Below, one piece after another: positions 38,429-50,946 of a DNA stretch of 64,000 nt. Each line of letters starts with the position of its first letter. Positions within the stretch are counted from its first letter, which is position 1. This DNA is from Liolophura sinensis (lineage: Eukaryota; Mollusca; Polyplacophora; Chitonida; Chitonidae). Position numbers and translations under genes: made by a program. Location of the stretch: NCBI RefSeq assembly GCF_032854445.1, contig NC_088299.1, forward strand, positions 15,619,608 to 15,683,607. The letters are read 5' to 3'. The notes under the pieces were generated by a model. The model made no database searches and had not been told where the DNA came from. It worked only from the letters and a program-made list of their open reading frames with translations.

Positions 38429-38671
38429 GCCACATCCACATCCAGAGATAAGGTAAAAAAAAAAGCCAACTAAAGGCACCTCTTTGCTTACATTTGGAAG
38501 GTGAGCTTATTAAGTAATGAACATTTCAGCTTTTCCCAGAATTTCAACTAGCTTCTAACAATTCTCAGTATACATTACAATCAAAATTGGTGATTCGTTT
38601 TGGAACTACCAAACAATTAACAGTAGCAGTTAAAAAAAAGCACTGATCTCTGTCTGTGATCTGGGAACTTA

Positions 38672-40710
38672 ATGCAGTTAGGACTGTCTGTTCAGGGGAC
38701 ATGAAGCAATCAAGGCTGTCTAGTCAGTAGACCCGAGGCAGTCAGGGCCGTCTGGTCAGGGGGCCTGAAGCAGTCAGGGCTGTCCAGTAAGGAGGCCTGA
38801 AGCAGTCAGGGCTGTCTGGTCAGGAGGCCTGAAGCAGTCAGGGCTGTCTGATCAGGAAGCCTGAAGCAGACCTGAGGCAGTCAGGGCTGTCTGGTCAGGG
38901 AACATAAAGTAGTCAGGGCTGTCTGGTCAGGAGATCTGATGCATTCAGGGATGTCAGATGAGGGTATGTGAAGCAGTGAGACCTGTCTGGTCAGGAGATC
39001 TGATGCATTCAGGGCTGTCAGATCAGGGGATGCGAGGCAGACAGAGCTGTCTGGTCAGGAGGCCTGAAGCAGTCAGGGCTGTCAAATCAGGGGATGTGTG
39101 GCAGTCTGAGCTGTCTGGTCAATAGATCTGATGCATTCAGGGCTGTCCGATCAGGGGATGTGAGGCAGTCAGAACTGTATGGTCAGGAGATCTGATGCAT
39201 TCAGGGCTGTCAGATCAGGGGATGTGAGGCAGTCAGAGCTGTCTGGTCAGGAGATCTGATGCATTCAGGGCTGTCAGATCAGGGGATGTGTGGCAGTCTG
39301 AGCTGTCTGGTCAGGAGGCCTGAAGCAGTCAGGGCTGTCAGATCAGGGGATGTGTGGCAGTCAGAGCTGTCTGGTCAGGAGATCTGATGCATTCAAGGCT
39401 GTCAGATCAGGGGATGTGTGGCAGTCTGAGCTGTCTGGTCAGGAGGCCTGAAGCAGTCAGGGCTGTCAGATCAGGGGATGTGTGGCAGTCAGAGCTGTCT
39501 GGTCAATAGATCTGATGCATTCAAGGCTGTCAGATCAGGGGATGTGTGGCAGTCAGAGCTGTCTGGTCAGGAGATCTGATGCATTCAGAGCTGTCAGATC
39601 AAGGGATGTGAGGCAGTCAGAGCTGTCTGGTCAGGAGATCTGATGCATTCAGGGCTGTCAGATCAGGAGACTTGAACTAGTTGGGGCTGTCTTGTCAGGG
39701 AACATGAAGCAGTCAGGGCTGTCTGATCAGGGAACATGAAGCAGTTATGGTAGTGTGGTCAGGAGGGTCGTCTGGTCAGGAGGCCTGAAGCAGTCAGGGC
39801 TGTCTGGTCGGGGAACATGAAGCAGTCAGGGCTGTCTGGTCAGGAGGCCTGAAGCAGTTAGAGCTGTCTGGTCAGGAGGCCTGAAGCTGTCAGGGCTGTC
39901 TGGTCAGGGAACATGAAGCAGTCAGGCCTGTCTGGTCAGGAAACATGAAGCAGTTAGGGCTGTCTGGTCAGGGAACATGAAGCAGTCAGGGTTGTCTGGT
40001 CAGGAGGCCTGAAGCAGTTAGAGCGGCCTGGTCAGGAAGCCCGAAGCTGTCAGGGCTGTCTGGTCAGGGAACATGAAGCAGTCAGGGCTGTCTGGTCAGG
40101 AAGCCTGAAGCAGTCAGGGCTGTCTGGTCGGGGAACATGAAGCAGTCAGGGCTGTCTGGTCAGGAGGCCTGAAGCAGTTAGAGCTGTCTGGTCAGGAGGC
40201 CTGAAGCCGTCAGGGCTGTCTGGTCAGGAGGCCTGAAGCAGTTAGAGCTGCCTGGTCAGGAAGCCTGAAGCCGTCAGGGCTGTCTGGTCAGGGAACATGA
40301 AGCAGACAGGGCTGCCTGGTCAGGAGGCCTGAAGCAGTTAGGGCTGTCTGGTCGGGAGGACTGAAGCAGTCAGGGCTGTCTGGTCACGGAACATGAAGCA
40401 GTTAGGGCTGTCTGGTCAGGAGGCCTGAAGCAGCTAATGCTGTCTGGTCAGGAGGCCTGAAGCAGTCAGGGCTGTTTGATCAGGGAACACGAAGCAGTCA
40501 GGGCTGACTGGTCAGGGAACATGAAGCAGTCAAGGCTGTCTGATGAGGGAACATGATGCAGTTAGCGTAGTTTGGTGAGGGAACATTATGCAATCAGGGC
40601 TGTCTGGTCAACAAACATGAAGCAGTTATGGTAGTCTGGTCAAAGTATTTGAAGCAGTCAGGGCAGTCTAGTTAGGGGACTTGAATCAGTTAGAGAAGCC
40701 AGGCCAGGGA
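38672..40710. repeat. Large minisatellite, 32-bp unit, about 64 copies
   Basis: The main unit is CAGTCAGGGCTGTCTGGTCA followed by GGAGGCCTGAAG. Frequent alternatives are GGGAACATGAAG and, in the middle (about 38930-39660), GGAGATCTGATG. In the middle part two unit types, (CAGTCAGAGCTGTCTGGTCA...) and (CATTCAGGGCTGTCAGATCA...), alternate and form a 64-bp higher-order repeat. The outer parts are monomeric. At about 2 kb it is the largest array in the window, and it sits in the large intron. Confidence 0.95.
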
Positions 40711-41430
40711 ATGCCCACATCAACTTCACTGCCTTGGAAATTACTTCCATCAGCATAACCCACTATACCCTAATAAACTGTTGCCATTTGTTAAAAGGGT
40801 AGCATTACCTTCATGTACAAGTTGGCAACTAAGGCAGTCGGGAACAGAGCAGTTTAATGAGTCAGCCCAACAGGCAGACTGTCTTTGTACAAGAAAAGTT
40901 CACCAAAATCCTCAAACCCTACTGGTGTGGAGAGACAACTGGAGAACATACACCTCCACTATTGAACACAGATTTTCCATGGACAAATCACGTTCCTAAA
41001 GATGAAAGGCAGCAAGTGCTTGGACATGATCGACCCTGAATTCAGTCTGTATATCCTGGCTGGTTCTCCTTGCTGTGGACAATATAACCAAATATTTGCC
41101 TTCTGTTCAGACTGAAGAGAGAGCCAGTCTCCCGAGGTTTGACTTAATTCCTACAGAACACTGCCTCCATCTTCCTCACGCTATTCCTTCTGAATGCTTT
41201 TAATGTTGTCTTTGTGTCTCATGTTAGCTGTGGAAGTACTGTAGTTAGTACAGGCTTAGCCTTTGGTTCATGTAGTTAGAACCAATTTTGGAGTGTGCCA
41301 GTTATAGCTACATCAGATTTTGGATGGGCAAAGCTATAACTGAACCAAATTGCAGTTTGAAAGAACTACAGTTCGGCCAGATTTGTATTTAAAGAGAACT
41401 ATAATTAACCTCAAATTTGAAGTGTGAGAA

Positions 41431-41568
41431 TTATACAGGGTGTCCCAGAAGTCGCATACCATCCAGGTCGAGGTTGAATGCTTGAGCCACAGAGCAGTGT
41501 GTTGCCCCATCTCTTCCAAACATAAAAACCAATTCAACTCTTTCTTGTACTGTTAGTTTATTAGCCAT
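41431..41568 (-). pseudogene. Truncated mariner transposase N-terminus, running into the inverted repeat
   Basis: From ATG at 41568-41566 the frame begins MANKLTVQERVELVFMFGRD and continues about 17 residues. This is typical of the helix-turn-helix DNA-binding start of one mariner group (I recall it as the DUF4817/HTH type). The frame then enters the left inverted repeat and stops at TAA (41433-41431), giving 45 codons. The catalytic DDE/D domain is missing. It is non-functional as a transposase, but the DNA-binding start is still open. Confidence 0.8.
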
Positions 41569-41637
41569 AATTTACTCTGAAAGAGAGAAAAAAAAAATGA
41601 AAATCAGAATGGTGCACGACTTCTGGAACACCCTGTG
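41434..41637 (-). mobile_element. Mariner-type deletion derivative (MITE) with terminal inverted repeats
   Basis: The ends are imperfect inverted repeats of about 25 bp. The left reads CAGGGTGTCCCAGAAGTCGC and the right, reversed, CAGGGTGTTCCAGAAGTCGT, with about four differences. TA dinucleotides flank both sides (41432-41433 and 41638-41639), the target duplication of Tc1/mariner elements. The interior is not random: it keeps the start of a transposase reading frame (see 41431-41568). It could have been moved in trans by an autonomous relative. Confidence 0.88.
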
Positions 41638-42359
41638 TAAAGTCAGGTCATTTTTAACCCTAACATGTCCACAAGATTTTGGTAAACGTTGTTCGCTGAG
41701 AGAGCCCACAGCTTGACCCCTGCAGGTAAAAAATGTAACTCAGGTAAAACTACCACATTTAATTGGATGAAGGGTTTAATTATGCAAGCTTGTCGAGTGA
41801 ACTACATCTAGCTCTGAAAGAAGCTATATTTATAAATGCCTACCTAAACCCCTATAAAGACAAGGTGTCATATGGCATATTTGTCTCTGGGATTTTATAT
41901 TGAGTGCAAGTCATTTTCCAAAAAAAAGAGAAAATTGGCACAGGTGAAAACATTCAAAAATTTTAGACACATTCATGTTAGAATAATTTGGGACTAATTA
42001 TGGTTTGAAGAAAAAAGTGCTATGCAAATAACCGGTTATACCCCCATGCCACTTTAATAGGCAATAATCAATTGTCCTTACCCACAGGACACTCACTCAG
42101 CCAGAACCAATTCACAGATGTGCCAAATCATAATCACCTTCCATTCCACGATGCAATCTGCTTCCATAACAAACTTAAAATTTAACCAAATTTTCCGATA
42201 ATAATCATTCAATTTTGATATAATTTCCTCAAAAATAACGTCTTGTTATTTCCAGGAAAGATTAGGTATGCAAACATGCTATAATCAAGGGACGGGATTG
42301 ACCTCTTATCTTGACCTCTGCAGGCACATGGGGAAGAATTCTGTCCAGAGTCACAGGCC

Positions 42360-42720
42360 TCTCAAATTGTAGTTTTTCAAAAGACAACGGCCGGATGCTT
42401 AACGTGCTTTAAATTGGGGCAATAAATTTAGGGACTTCATTAACAAAGATGCTGCGACGACAGCACAGGGACATGTCGCTGCATTCGGTTGCCGTGACGA
42501 TGACAGAGACGAATGTCATCAGAGGGCGCAAAGACGAGATAACCACTCGTCAATTTGACGCAAGCCGAATATTAACACTGACTCGCGACAAGGCAAATTT
42601 CATTCAGGCTCTCACAAAGGTTTCCAATGAAAAAAACTGGAGGCAAAAAAGCTGCGTGTCTTCTGGGGGTCGACATGGCAGGCTGGTAACAGTTTAATGA
42701 ATATCAAATGAGGTCAGAGT
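42360..42720. other. Candidate regulatory patch in the large intron
   Basis: This dense, non-repetitive block includes TAAATTGGGGCAATAAATTT, GTTGCCGTGACGATGACAGA and GTCAATTTGACGCAAGCCGA. An 82-codon plus-strand frame (42449-42697) covers part of it but matches nothing known. It is CpG-richer than the surrounding intron. Confidence 0.22.
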
Positions 42721-43029
42721 GTGGACACATTAATTTCCCTTTTACGGGAAAATGAGAATGAAAATCAACAATAAGTCAAGGGACAAACTTTGGGGACTAT
42801 TTTAAAGTCCATTAAAATGGATTACAGGATTTGCTGGGATTAAGATGGCTTAATCCAGAAATGCCTTGTCAACAACAATGATAATTAACAGCACACATTT
42901 CAACTGATATTTACATGTTTGCCATCATCTGCAGAGATTAAGAAAGCACTATGTTCAGCATGTAATAGAAGCAAACATACAAAATTATTTAATACAAAAA
43001 CGAAGGTATATGTCAAATCAATGGCCTTT

Positions 43030-43235
43030 CTTCTGTGGAAGTGGGGGTTGGGGGGGGGGGGGGGGGTTAGAATCCTAAGGGAAGGGAATGTGCAAATTCT
43101 CAGCCCTAATCCACTTTCCCACGTATATGCTACATGAACATTGTGGGGGGGAGGGGGGGGAGGGGGAAGGGAATGTGCAAATTCTCAGCCCAAATCCCAG
43201 GTATATGCTACATGAACATGCAGGGAATGTGCAAA
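43030..43235. repeat. G-run tracts and a triplicated block of about 60-90 bp
   Basis: The block GGGAATGTGCAAATTCTCAG starts near 43084 and 43168 and, shortened, near 43222. The first two copies are followed by TATATGCTACATGAACAT. G runs lie at about 43044-43067 and 43143-43165. A (TA)n stretch with TGTACATG follows at 43236-43275. The G runs could form G-quadruplexes on the plus strand. Confidence 0.85.
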
Positions 43236-43739
43236 TTCTATATATGTTATATATATATATATATGTTACATGTACATGAAATAACATCAATACTCATAGG
43301 CTACAATGAAATGATGGCTATTTCTGCTCAATTTTAACCATTTTAACAATTTTTAACTTACACAATATGCACACACTATCATAATTCTCACTGAGTAAGT
43401 TTAGAAGTTTAGAATTATATTGTGAGAGATCAGTAAAACTAGCGATTTTCTTGGTCTTGTCAGGAATATAATAATAACCACCAATATTATTTACAGTAAG
43501 AACTTTATTAACTTCTCACACCAGAAACTAACTAGATACTGTCCATATGAAATTCTAGCATTAACAAGATGTACATTGCCCAAGGCATGGTATTTATTCC
43601 TGCCAAATTTAAAAGGCCTTTGAAAGTTGTCAAAAGATGAAGTTTTATGACAACGCAGAATGAAAAAGTGGGACTTTAATAAAAAATAATGATGGGCACT
43701 TTGGCTTAGTTATTGCTACCCTTCTCTATTGCTATTTAC

Positions 43740-44340
43740 AGGTGAGCAGTCAGAGTCGCATAGAATCAATCGTCGTGGAATTGGCCACAATCCATTAAAG
43801 TGGCTGTGATGAAATCGACCAATACGAAACAATTGGCCTGGCACGGATAGCAGCGATAAATACTCAAAGGGGCTTTATCGAAGTTGAGACGGAATAAACA
43901 GCCAACTTTGGTGGAAGAAGCCAGGGAAGCAGAGTCGCCTTGCGACACCTATATCGCATGGATCTGACAGTTTTGGGCACAGAAATGCCCCGTCTATTAA
44001 AGAAGTGCCTACTAAGTCTGCTGAAGCTGTGTGCCCTGTCCGTTTGATGTATGGCCCAACGGATCGATCTTAGCGATGGAGGCTGATAGCTGGAGCCCAG
44101 CGTCCCTCAATGCTGCTCCCTTCACTTAGACATTTAGCAGGCCTGGCCCCCTCTGTCACATCGTGCCTTCAGCACCATCTATTATTTTGGATAGCGATCA
44201 GTTATTGGATTTTCTCCCTTGCCGACCGGAGCGCATCAAATTGGACCCCCTTTGTACAGTTAATTTTGTTGGCAATTTCTTTTTCACCCTGTCTGTCAAT
44301 CGTGGAAGGCAGATTACAAACTTCTGGAAGACAGACTGAC
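43740..44340. other. Candidate regulatory patch in the large intron
   Basis: About 600 bp of complex sequence stands out from low-complexity flanks. It contains ACAATTGGCCTGGCACGGAT, ATCGACCAATACG, ATTAAAG and ATTGGATTTTCTCCC. No frame looks like a gene on either strand. It could be a conserved enhancer, but conservation cannot be assessed here. Confidence 0.25.
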
Positions 44341-45640
44341 ATTACTGTACAGAGACTTATAACCTATCAGCTTGAGGGAAGATGCTTGAAACTGTTCTGA
44401 CAAAGCTTCCTTCTGGTATGAACATAAACTTTCTGCTAAAGTTAAAGGAATATTAAAAATAGTTCTGTAAGGATGTAACACATCTCTACAATGCAGTTCT
44501 ACATACATGTATGTGTTACAATGTACTTGTCATACATCCAACAACGTCCAGATAAGGACCATTTGCACTCAACTTGACCTTCACAATGGTGCTTATGCTA
44601 AACAGACAATACTGTATACATACTTTCCATTCAAAGATATGTCAGGTACGTTTTTCAATGTGTTTCTTCCCTTTATAACAGCCAGTCATCTGCATTGATC
44701 GGATTAAATGCCTTTGCACCTCAGGTATTTTACATCGCTGAGCACAGATCACTTAACCTCCATTCATCACTGATTGGGTCGACCAATATTCGCAGCCATC
44801 CATCTCACAGGGAACTCTCTTAGACACGAAGACGCTGGAAACATATCCATGACGGGTACAACATATGACAGGTTTGCATGAAACTGAAACGCCAACCAAG
44901 AAGCAATAAAGCAGCTTGTAGCTGACAGAGCAGCTTTATAAGAGTGGGCATTTATTAGGGGAGCAGGCACTTATTAGGGTTTCAAACATTCGGGACCAAT
45001 CCTGAGGCTGATTTATTTGAAAACAATGGATCCAGTCCATAGAACACTGGACTGAAGAAGATATATCATTACACATCACAAGTGGTGTTCTCTTTTAATG
45101 GTGTCCTTATTTAATTATTTAATACAGAGCTGAATGTTTTATTTTTACCACGAGGTAAATCATACAGAGCAATGTGTATATAGCTTTATATTAAACAACA
45201 TTTCAGGTTAGACAAGGGCAGTTAGGATGCTTGTTCTTCCACTCTTTGAGTACATGTGGCCCTGGTTCTTTAAAACTTTGGACAGGAAATTCTCAAAGAC
45301 TTTTTTAGATGGTCTTAATACATAAAGTTTACAGGTGCTCACTTGCCTTCAAGACATACACAAAGTACTTGTTACTTATACCACTATTACTTATACCCAT
45401 TTGCCCCATTTTGTGAGTTCTTAACTTCAAGAAATGTGTTTTCAGGGTTTTTGGAATATAAGATGATATCGTCGTAGAAAAACATACGTTTCTGCACCAA
45501 AAGTTATGCTTGATGACCTGTATATGCAGAAACTCACTTTTTGGACAAATGTTTGGGTCAGATGCAGTATTCACCTGATACGATACCATCCCACAAAGTG
45601 AACACTTGTTATATAGATTTACATATTTACGACACTCAGG

Positions 45641-45960
45641 AGTGAGTGAGTGAGTGCTTGGGGTTTAACGTCGTACTCAACAATTTTTCAGTCATATGAC
45701 GACGAAGGAATCATTAGGGTGCATGTACGTGTAATGTGCCTCCTTGTTGCAGGACGGATTTCCACCGCTCTTTTATTTAGTGCTGCTTCACTGAGACAAC
45801 GACTTCCCGAAGGCAAGTAAGCCGCCCCGCCCGAGCCATTATACTGATACGGGTCAACCAGTCGTTGCACTATCCCCTTCATGCTGAACGCCAAGCGAGG
45901 AAGTTACAACTTCCTCTTTTAAAGTCTTAGGTGTGACTCGATCAAGGATTGATCCTGGAC
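45641..45960. mobile_element. Dispersed repeat family B, best preserved copy
   Basis: It starts with (GAGT)n then GCTTGGGGTTTAACGTCGTA. Blocks shared with the 23480 copy include TAATGTGCCTCCTTGTTGCA, TTTCCACCGCTCTTTTATTT and AACTTCCTCTTTTAAAGTCT. It ends AGGATTGATCCTGG, a reversed B-box-like motif. It lies in the large intron. Confidence 0.85.
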
Positions 45961-46429
45961 TATTCATATTAATTTTATTCATATCATGGTCTTCAGAATA
46001 CTGGGTATAATAAACATTGCCTTATTGGGGGGAAAAACTACACGAGCATGAGGTGGGGTAGTATTGGAGTACTCTCCTGTACAATATTACAGTATAGGAT
46101 CAGAAAAAAGATCTGGTGCCTTATTGGCAGGTCTTCCCCATGGGCATGGACGAATACTGTTTATAAATCCAGTGTTGTAGACAACTTCATGACTACACAC
46201 AAATTTGGTTTGGCTTTGTTTCTTTACTGATACTGACTAAAGATTGCTGCCAAACTAAAGGAATGGCTCGAGAACTGCTCTATTATATTTGCTGTAATCA
46301 AATAAGATGTCTGAGACTGAGGCTCCTGGTGGTCAACCTAATCACTTCTTCTGGCCGCAGATATGTTGTCTTGTTCAAGCATAGAACCCCTATATTCAAA
46401 CTGAGCGGCATTTAAGCAAATGTAATTTG

Positions 46430-46660
46430 TGAGATTCTGTGGCATAATCCCCCTAGTAATTAGGGTCGTGATTCCGACACTCTGCAAGGATAAACGGCAG
46501 ATGACCGATTCACAGTCAAGTGGGAAGGAGAAGAAATCGAAGCAGCAGCTATGTCTGCGTCTGGGCCTGCCACGATTACTTACGTGACTGACAGAAAAGA
46601 CCGCGGAGAATTCACTTTAAGAGCTCCTTTCTGCCAAAGGTGAGTCGAAAACCTGCTGGC
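46430..46660. other. Candidate regulatory patch in the large intron
   Basis: It contains CATAATCC and AGTAATTAGGG homeodomain-like sites and a short plus-strand frame from ATG at about 46502 (MTDSQSSGKEKKSKQQ, 28 codons) that ends at TGA. The peptide is not recognised. Confidence 0.2.
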
Positions 46661-49600
46661 CCGGAAATGCTTAAATCCTCCACATTATTGCTACGGCCGT
46701 GTTTTAATTTTGAAGCTACAAGGGGCTATCCTGATCTCTACACCTTTAAGGCTGGGATGGTGCATGTTTTCCGCAAGCATCTACAGCTTACGATACTGTC
46801 TTCAGCCAACGAAATCAACCTTCCCAGTGGATATCCCCAGCAAGACAGGAAATTGGAAATCGGATCTTTGCCCGTTGCCTTCAGTTCTGGTCATGACTAG
46901 AATTGGACGAGCATTGCTGCTTCAGAGGGCAGGGTTGTCCGAAGGAAGGATTAAATACACTTCGGGCTCTCTGTTTCAATTAACTCAATCATACCACTAG
47001 ACTTAGGTCATACTTTAACTTGAAAAGACGGTGGGAGCTGTTAGAATAAACAGTAATGTTGTAAGAAGTGCACTCCATAGAAAAGATTCGATTTGAGGAT
47101 ATAATATAAATACAGATAGCAACCGAATCAGTCGTTTCACAAATCTATAGACCAGATATACACTTAAAGGACAGGGCCCTGATAACAGAATTCCAGGATA
47201 GCCTCAGTACACAATACTGGACACAAAATATAGCAAGAATTAATTATCCTTTGCCCTCTTCAAAAAAACAGTTTCTAATAAGCAATTTTACACAAGATTT
47301 GATGATTATTCACATTTTTTTGGGTAAGAATCAAAATAAAAGGCCACACACAAGCTATCCAAATTACTTTCCAGTTTTACCTTTTTCTTGACAACATTAA
47401 ATAAAGCTATTTACAACCTTCCATCAGTTCTAGAATTGTCAAATCAACATTTATCTCCGTAAAGTTGAAGTCAATTATAGGTTTGTCAAAGGATGAGCAA
47501 ATCTTCTTATGCTTTACTTTAAGATACACTCTAGGGGGCACTTTTCCCAAACAAAGATAAACAAATTTCAGCACTTGGACCTGAGTTGATGAATGCGAAC
47601 ATTCTGCAAAGTACCCCCAGGAATGTCATTAAACATCCTCTTGCCTCAATCTGGGCTCTTCAAAACTCTGCACACCTAGGTCTCGTGGAACTTTCCACTG
47701 TACTTCACTTGGAAATGTGTAATCATGGTAGTTCCAATGACACAATATAAATGGTTCCTGGCTGGTTCTTGTAGTCAGGAGTCATGGGTCTGTGTAGTTA
47801 ATGATTTACTCCCCCTTTCATCTATACCCCTACATCTGACCACTTCTGTACCAGGGAAAGTTTCTTCAGCCACTCATTTATCACCCACCAAATAAATAAA
47901 TACATGTAAATGAATAATTCATAATCCTTGTAAACAATGGGCTAAATACGAAAATAAATGGTATACACAAAAAACTGATGTAGTGGCTGAAAATTTAACC
48001 TCGATCTCCCAAAAAATTGTTTGAAATTAGTGTACCTATGCAAAATTTTACATACATTTAACAGCAAAATCCATCTTGTCCTTGTCTTGTCTTGTTCAAT
48101 TTCAACTGTGTTCATCATCATTATAACAACGTGCATTTTTAGCAAAAACACGTGTTACTGGGTGGATGTGAAGTTCAATCAAATTACAACGCACTGAACT
48201 GTGTTCTTAAAGTGTAACAAAAAGTATCTTTAAAAAACATTTGCCCTCAAGTAAAGGAAACATCTTTTCATCAAAATTTATTGTAGCTAATTGTATTTGT
48301 GATCACTGCAGCATGTCAACCAGCCAGCATTATCCTGTCAGAGAGGAAAAGTTTGGGCTTTTCTTGGTCCATCTTGAAACAACAGATCAATACAAGGAAA
48401 ACCCCCAGAATTGATTTCATTCGCCTTCTGCTGTTTTTCTTTCTCCATTCAGACCAGAACTAAAAACAAGGGGGGTGAGGCAATATATGGCAGAGATGTG
48501 GCTGAGAGTAAACAAGGCCACGACTTCACAGCTGTTGCAAAACACACTTTTTCCCAATTGTATGGGACTCCTTAAAATGATCATGTCTCGGAGGTATGCT
48601 CTATCTTGCTTTACACACCCGTCATGCATCTTTATATGCATCTTCGATTGTTTATGCAGCGCAAGTTTCATGCAAAGATTAATTGTTTTGATTTATTGAA
48701 TTATTTGATTGGTATATAACTGCTATCCTCAATTTTCACTTCACTTACATGTATGCTAGCCTGGGGTAAACCACCAGACTTTGGCATGTTACTAGCAATC
48801 TTTACACTTGTCACACAACATACTGGTGAATAGGCAAGCCTTCTCCAGTGAACTTCATGTAAGACCACACAAGAGAGCTACATCTAGCTGCCACGATGGC
48901 CCCCAAAGTATATGGCCTTAAAGAGATTTTAATTCTCACACATAGCAGCATCCAAGAGTTTGCTCCATGACATAAAATATTACGAGGGACGTATTTACCA
49001 CATAAACTGTATTATGTAAATTTATCTCTTCAATTCAATATCTGTGTCTATGAAAAATGACTCACATATTCCAAAGCTACATAAATAATAAACCATAATG
49101 TTCCTACAACATAATTAAGTCACAGATACACACACCATAAATAATATTCACACTGAGAATGGCTGGATACAACCCATTTATCCTGAGGGCTGGAAAGTCA
49201 TTCTGCTCTGGGGATTCATGTTTATGGGGAATACACCTGATAGGTACATATGATTGATTGTCATTGATTGTTTTCCTTTAAATCATCATCAAAACTCTGA
49301 GTTGCCAATTTTAATTTTTTTTTAGATAACAACAGTGATAATTTGATATCAGCTATAAATACTGATTCCACATACTAAATAAATTTTGAAGAGATCATGA
49401 TTTCATCATGGCATGAATTTGAACCAGAACAAATAAAATAAGTGTAAAAATTTAAACACACCGTTCTTGCTTCACAGACAAATGTCAAGAATAACTGAAC
49501 CAATGAAGGGATGAAATGGACAGAACAAAGTACCTTGGCATCCTATTTAAACATCCTGAACTCAATCTTAGGAAAGTGTTAAAAGTCTCCACTTTGCGGT

Positions 49601-50026
49601 TCCCTAGAGAGGCATTGGCCATCATTTCTATGCATGACAGGGGAGTTCTCCAGCAGTGGAAACTACCTGCATTCTGGTTTCAAACTATTGCATCAATTTT
49701 CCAAGTCAGTCCCTGTAGGACACATAATGTCATTGGAGTAAACAATAAAAGAAATTTTAGCAAACGGTTCAGATCCCAGTTCTGAAGGGGCAGATTACCC
49801 TTTGGAGCGTTACACCTTGCCCCGTCTCCCATACTTTTCTAACATCTAACAGGTGAGCCTAAGCATTACTGCAGCTTTGTCCGCGACAATAAAGATGAAT
49901 GACCACGGGTAGTGGAGGTGAAGGGAACCCTCCATCATTACGACTGAGCTGTGAAGAGAGACGAGGTGAGTTTCTTCATCAGCCATAACGCCATTTATCT
50001 TTGAAATGGGGCTCCAGAAGATGGGG
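46661..50026. other. Large intron, unique sequence
   Basis: No recognised element. Open frames on both strands (for example 46640-46900 and 48417-48671) are unsupported by any domain or splice context. Confidence 0.4.
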
Positions 50027-50233
50027 TATTTATTTAATTGAATGGCTTTTTACACCGCACTGAAGAATATTTCACTTATATGAAGGCGACCAGCATTATG
50101 GTGGAAGGAAATCAGGAAGAGCCTGAAGCAAACCCACGAAGAACTGGACTTGAACTCACAGTAATCACATTGGTAAGAAGCTCTGGGGTCATATTGCTGT
50201 GCTAGCTGGCTAACCACCGGGCCACCATGAGCC
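50027..50233 (-). mobile_element. SINE family A, internally deleted copy
   Basis: On the minus strand it starts with GGCTCATGGTGGCCCGGTGG and ends in an ATAAATA-type tail. The module between the two parts is shortened: the stretch with the CCATCCGCAGG region is missing. A (TTA)n run (50236-50250 on the plus strand) adjoins the head. Confidence 0.85.
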
Positions 50234-50946
50234 TTTATTATTATTATTATTCAGGCTTTCATGAAAATGATAAAGTGAAACTTTCCAACAAACTTTATAC
50301 CAACAAACTTTTACTTGAATTCAAAGTTGTTAAATATATGTCTAACTGAATTTTTTTATGAAATTAGATTATGCTAAAGAATACCCCCTCTCCCCCATCC
50401 TTCCCAGTTACAAAAATAAACCACAGCTTAAGCCAGCATATTAGGAAGACAATTAGTATATGAAATTTAAAGTCAAAGATGCTAACTGTGTAAACAGTAC
50501 CACAATTACTAATTTCCATACAGCTGCCAAAAATACATATACATTATATATTTAATAAGGTATTGGTAATTGATATTTAATTCCTTTGTTGGTTACATTT
50601 GTTGGTCTCAATACATGTTGTACCATTATGTGTGGTCTGATTTTGACATTACGGCATATCTTAACATTTGAGAGAGTGATCTGTCTTGCTCACATTAATT
50701 CATTCACCTTTATATGACATTATCCAATACATTAACTTACTACACTGCTCATTAAGGAACACGTACATGTACTTAAACATGCTTATCACCTGTAGAATGT
50801 ATGAATTACGCTATCTTTGCATATTTTCGTTAAGTAAAAGCTGTGCACTAAATTTGAGAATGATAGAATAATTGGAAATAAGAACTTTAAAGCAAATGGG
50901 CTGGATGGATTGAATGATTTATTTATCAGCCTATCAAAAATCAATG

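Noticed and set aside
46502-46590. Short frame MTDSQSSGKEKKSKQQ
   Set aside because: Only 28 codons, unrecognised, and no clear splice donor before the stop.
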